This document shows positions 61,676 through 64,000 of a stretch of DNA of 64,000 nt, piece after piece. The stretch comes from Eleusine coracana subsp. coracana. Its lineage: Eukaryota > Streptophyta > Magnoliopsida > Poales > Poaceae. The stretch lies in the NCBI GenBank assembly GCA_032690845.1, contig CM064430.1:916949-980948 (forward strand), in the 5' to 3' direction. The notes beneath the pieces are model-generated. The model saw only the letters and a program-made list of their open reading frames with translations. It was not told the origin of the DNA and did not search any database. Both the position numbers and the translations under genes were made by a program. Position 1 is the first letter of the stretch, and each line of letters opens with the position of its first letter.

Positions 61676-62628
61676 AACTTGTTGTCAACTTCCTCATTCA
61701 GCAACCTCATGGTGCAGAAGAACCGGAGGTCCTTCCTATCGTCGGTCCTGGTAGAGTTGGCAAGAGCACCCTTGTCGCTCACGTTTGCAAGGATGAAAGA
61801 GTGCGTGGGCATTTTTCTGAAATCTTGTTCTTGCATGACCATGATTTTACAGATGATGATTTTACTTTAGGAGAAGGATCTGCAAGGGAACACAAAAATT
61901 GTTTATCAAGCTCAAACAGAGATGGAAGGTTGCTAGTTGTTGTTGAGTTAGTTGGGGATGTAGATGAAGATACATGGGATAGGTTTTATTATGCTTCAAA
62001 ACAGTGCATGCTAAGTGGTAGTAAAATCATCATCATAAGCCGGTCTTGTAGGATAGCAAAGTTTGGTACAAGGACGACTCTAACTCTGAAGATTCTGTCC
62101 CATGAGGCGTACTGGTATTTCTTCAAGACGCTTACATTTGGAAGCGTAGATCCAGAGACCCACCCAAGGCTTGTGCACCTGGCAATGGAGATAGCCAGGA
62201 CACTGAACGGAACCATGATCGGTGCAAACGTCACTGCTCAGTTGCTAAGGAATAACTTCGACATTCGCTTTTGGTCCAAGGTTCTAACGTTCTTGAGAGG
62301 GTACGTCCAGAAGCATGTCTCCAAAATTGGTGAACATTCATCTGATGTTCTGCGTGATCATAGATCTACGTATTTGGGGAGAATGGGCACTTCTTATGAA
62401 GAAATCATGATTTATCAGCAGTATAAACGCACTCCGCAAGAGAAGGTTCCACTGATAATGTTTGATGATGTGATGTACGGAAGCATCAGGCCTCATGGGA
62501 AATTTGAAGCCTTACTATGGAAGTCTCGCATACCACCCTATTATAACTATGTTCACGGTTGTGAGATTCGAAAGTTGGAAACTACAGCTGTTAAGAGGAA
62601 GCGTTCAGCTAAAAATGGTGTAGTATAG
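61676..62628 (+). pseudogene. NLR-type resistance gene, 3' part (NB-ARC)
   Basis: Directly after the second agcag the frame continues ELVVNFLIQQPHG and reaches the P-loop VLPIVGPGRVGKSTLVAHVC. Then come the kinase-2 region LLVVVELVGDVDEDTW (Glu where Asp is usual), RNBS-B GSKIIIISRS, and a tail with FWSKVLTFLRGYVQKHVSK and MFDDVMYGSIRPHGKFEALL. There is no leucine-rich repeat; the protein would be about 490 residues. It matches a grass family of short NB-ARC proteins without LRRs. The frame is open to a TAG at 62626-62628. Alone it lacks a start codon context, though an internal ATG could give a truncated product. Confidence 0.8.
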
Positions 62629-64000
62629 GACTTCGTTGATTCTTCATCATCATGCTTCATTATGTTGGAGGCTTGGAGCACGTTTGCATTATTTGACAGT
62701 GGCATGGGGTGTGGTTAGTGGTAGTATAATCAATATGTATGCTTGTATGTTGGACAAGATACAGTACAATCGAACTGTGCTACTACTTCATCCTTCGTAA
62801 GTTACTCACCACAATGCCACTGGAGTACTTTTTTTTTTTGAGCGAGGCAAGGGAAGAAACGAGTGCATGCAGGTGACTGTTAGGCGACGCTCGCCGCCAG
62901 GCTCCTCCTCGGTAGCTGCTGCCGCCCCAGTTGATTCAGCCACCCCCACCCTATTGTGTAGATCGGAGGACCTCTACCAACCGGTCCGGCCCAAGCTCGT
63001 CATGGCCATGGAAATTGTGCGACTAGGCCTCATCGTCTCCGCTCCTATCCCCACGCTTCACTCGATAGCCATGGCGGTTCCGTACAAGCACGCGACCAGC
63101 AAGCAGCTCGTGAGGGTGTACCTGCTAAAGGTGGCCACCATACGAGCCCCCTGACGGGGTGGTGTAGGCGAGGGGAGACCATGGCTCTGGCCGTCGCCGC
63201 CCCTTCCTCTGGCCATGGGCATAAAGGCTATTGGTGGCTGCCCCGCCTATATAATGGCTATGGATTTACCCATGGCTCTACTGGCGTTACTGATTATTCT
63301 TGTGCCTTTGTTGGTACCAGTGAAGTTTTCCGTGACATTGCTGGTGCTTCAAGTGACGCCTTGGGCACGTGACTGCTAGGTGGTATGCCTAATGCGCAAT
63401 AGAGAGGCTTCACGCGTCATGCTATAGAGTCGTGTTGTGCGGCTGGCCTAGGTAAGCCGTCTTACAAAGCTATCGTTCTCCATTAAAGTTGTAGTGGCCT
63501 CCAAACAAGATGGCGGTCATTGATTGGGAAAGAAGCGACTACTTCTAGATCGAAGAGGTCGCAACATGACACATTGTCTCAGCCGGACAGCGCGAACTGA
63601 TAGCAGGGGATGTGGCGGTCGTGCTACTTAAGAAGGATGAAGGGGCATTGTTTCAATCGCCTTGCCCTAGATCACAAGGTGGTGTCATGCTAGAGCCTAA
63701 GAAGATGTTAGTTGTGCTGCTTCTAGGGCCACATTTCTACGGTTTGCCCATCCTGTGGCTCTAGACAACCTCTGATTCATAGCTTGGAGGGTGGTCTAGC
63801 ATTGATGCGCGGTTCTTTAGGAGCAGGCTCTGGTGTGGATGATTGCCGGTTATGTTTAAAGCATACTTCGCCATCGGTTAACCGTGAGAAGTCATTGGAT
63901 CCGATGGTGATGGAGGCTGACCTCATGTTGTGGGTGTGGGACGTCGGTGGTGGCTCCTCCACACCGCCAGCTGCTACGCTCTCATTGTTTGCCAACCACC
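62629..64000. other. 3' flank of the NLR-type gene and unassigned sequence
   Basis: The first 200 bp are probably 3' UTR. A T11 run at about 62829 followed by GAGCGAGGC could be the poly(A) end of a minus-strand retroelement, but no reverse-transcriptase motif follows. The frames at 62867-63154, 63181-63372 and 63777-63995 contain no domain I recognise. Confidence 0.4.

Noticed and set aside
62867..63995. Short frames at the right end
   Set aside because: No domains, poor gene structure and no conservation evidence; left as unassigned.

Overview
The window is a piece of a grass nuclear genome, most likely a panicoid such as a sorghum, maize, Miscanthus or Panicum relative. The evidence is GC-rich single-intron grass coding sequence, the grass-expanded DUF4220/DUF594 family, a CACTA transposon with the TTTGCCGAGT/ACTCGGCAAA motifs typical of panicoid elements, a grass NLR-type gene, Tourist-like and other MITEs, and Ty1-copia, Ty3-gypsy-like and LINE remnants. 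Nothing prokaryotic or viral is present. The species call is inference from these families.

Layout. (1) Positions 1-34455 are a satellite array of about 180 monomers of about 190-195 bp. Each monomer is a diverged dimer of two 95-98 bp half-units that both open with GGGCTATAGCACAT. The array holds two insertions: a 699-bp miniature LTR element with only 39 bp between its LTRs (1749-2447), and a 575-bp gypsy-type LTR/pol-end fragment (7344-7918). Several kilobase-scale duplications lie inside the array. (2) 34456-41176 holds a DUF4220/DUF594 membrane-protein gene on the minus strand (35332-37809), a complete non-autonomous CACTA element (38045-39023) and unassigned sequence. (3) 41177-51370 is an inverted duplication of about 10 kb carrying two convergent HOOKLESS1-like N-acetyltransferase genes. 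Its inner 2.7-kb arms (gene body, intron, 3' flank) are identical except for one homopolymer base. The outer promoter arms are clearly homologous but heavily diverged and carry private insertions. (4) 51371-64000 holds a 5'-truncated LINE with its poly(A) end (52828-53868) and an NLR-type gene (54066-62628). A 7.1-kb Ty1-copia element on the opposite strand splits that gene, with intact LTRs and a 5-bp target duplication. Sequence after 62629 is unassigned.

How the parts relate. The HLS1-like pair is the most interesting locus. The contrast between identical arms and diverged flanks suggests recent homogenisation, such as gene conversion, of an older inverted duplication. The tail-to-tail layout around a 176-bp spacer is the arrangement known elsewhere to make double-stranded RNA and small RNAs. 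The NLR gene is broken twice: by a T-run frameshift near its start and by the copia insertion exactly at a gaa-gca-gaa codon series, where excising the element and one target copy restores the frame. All family assignments come from reading the translated sequence by eye; no database search was run.
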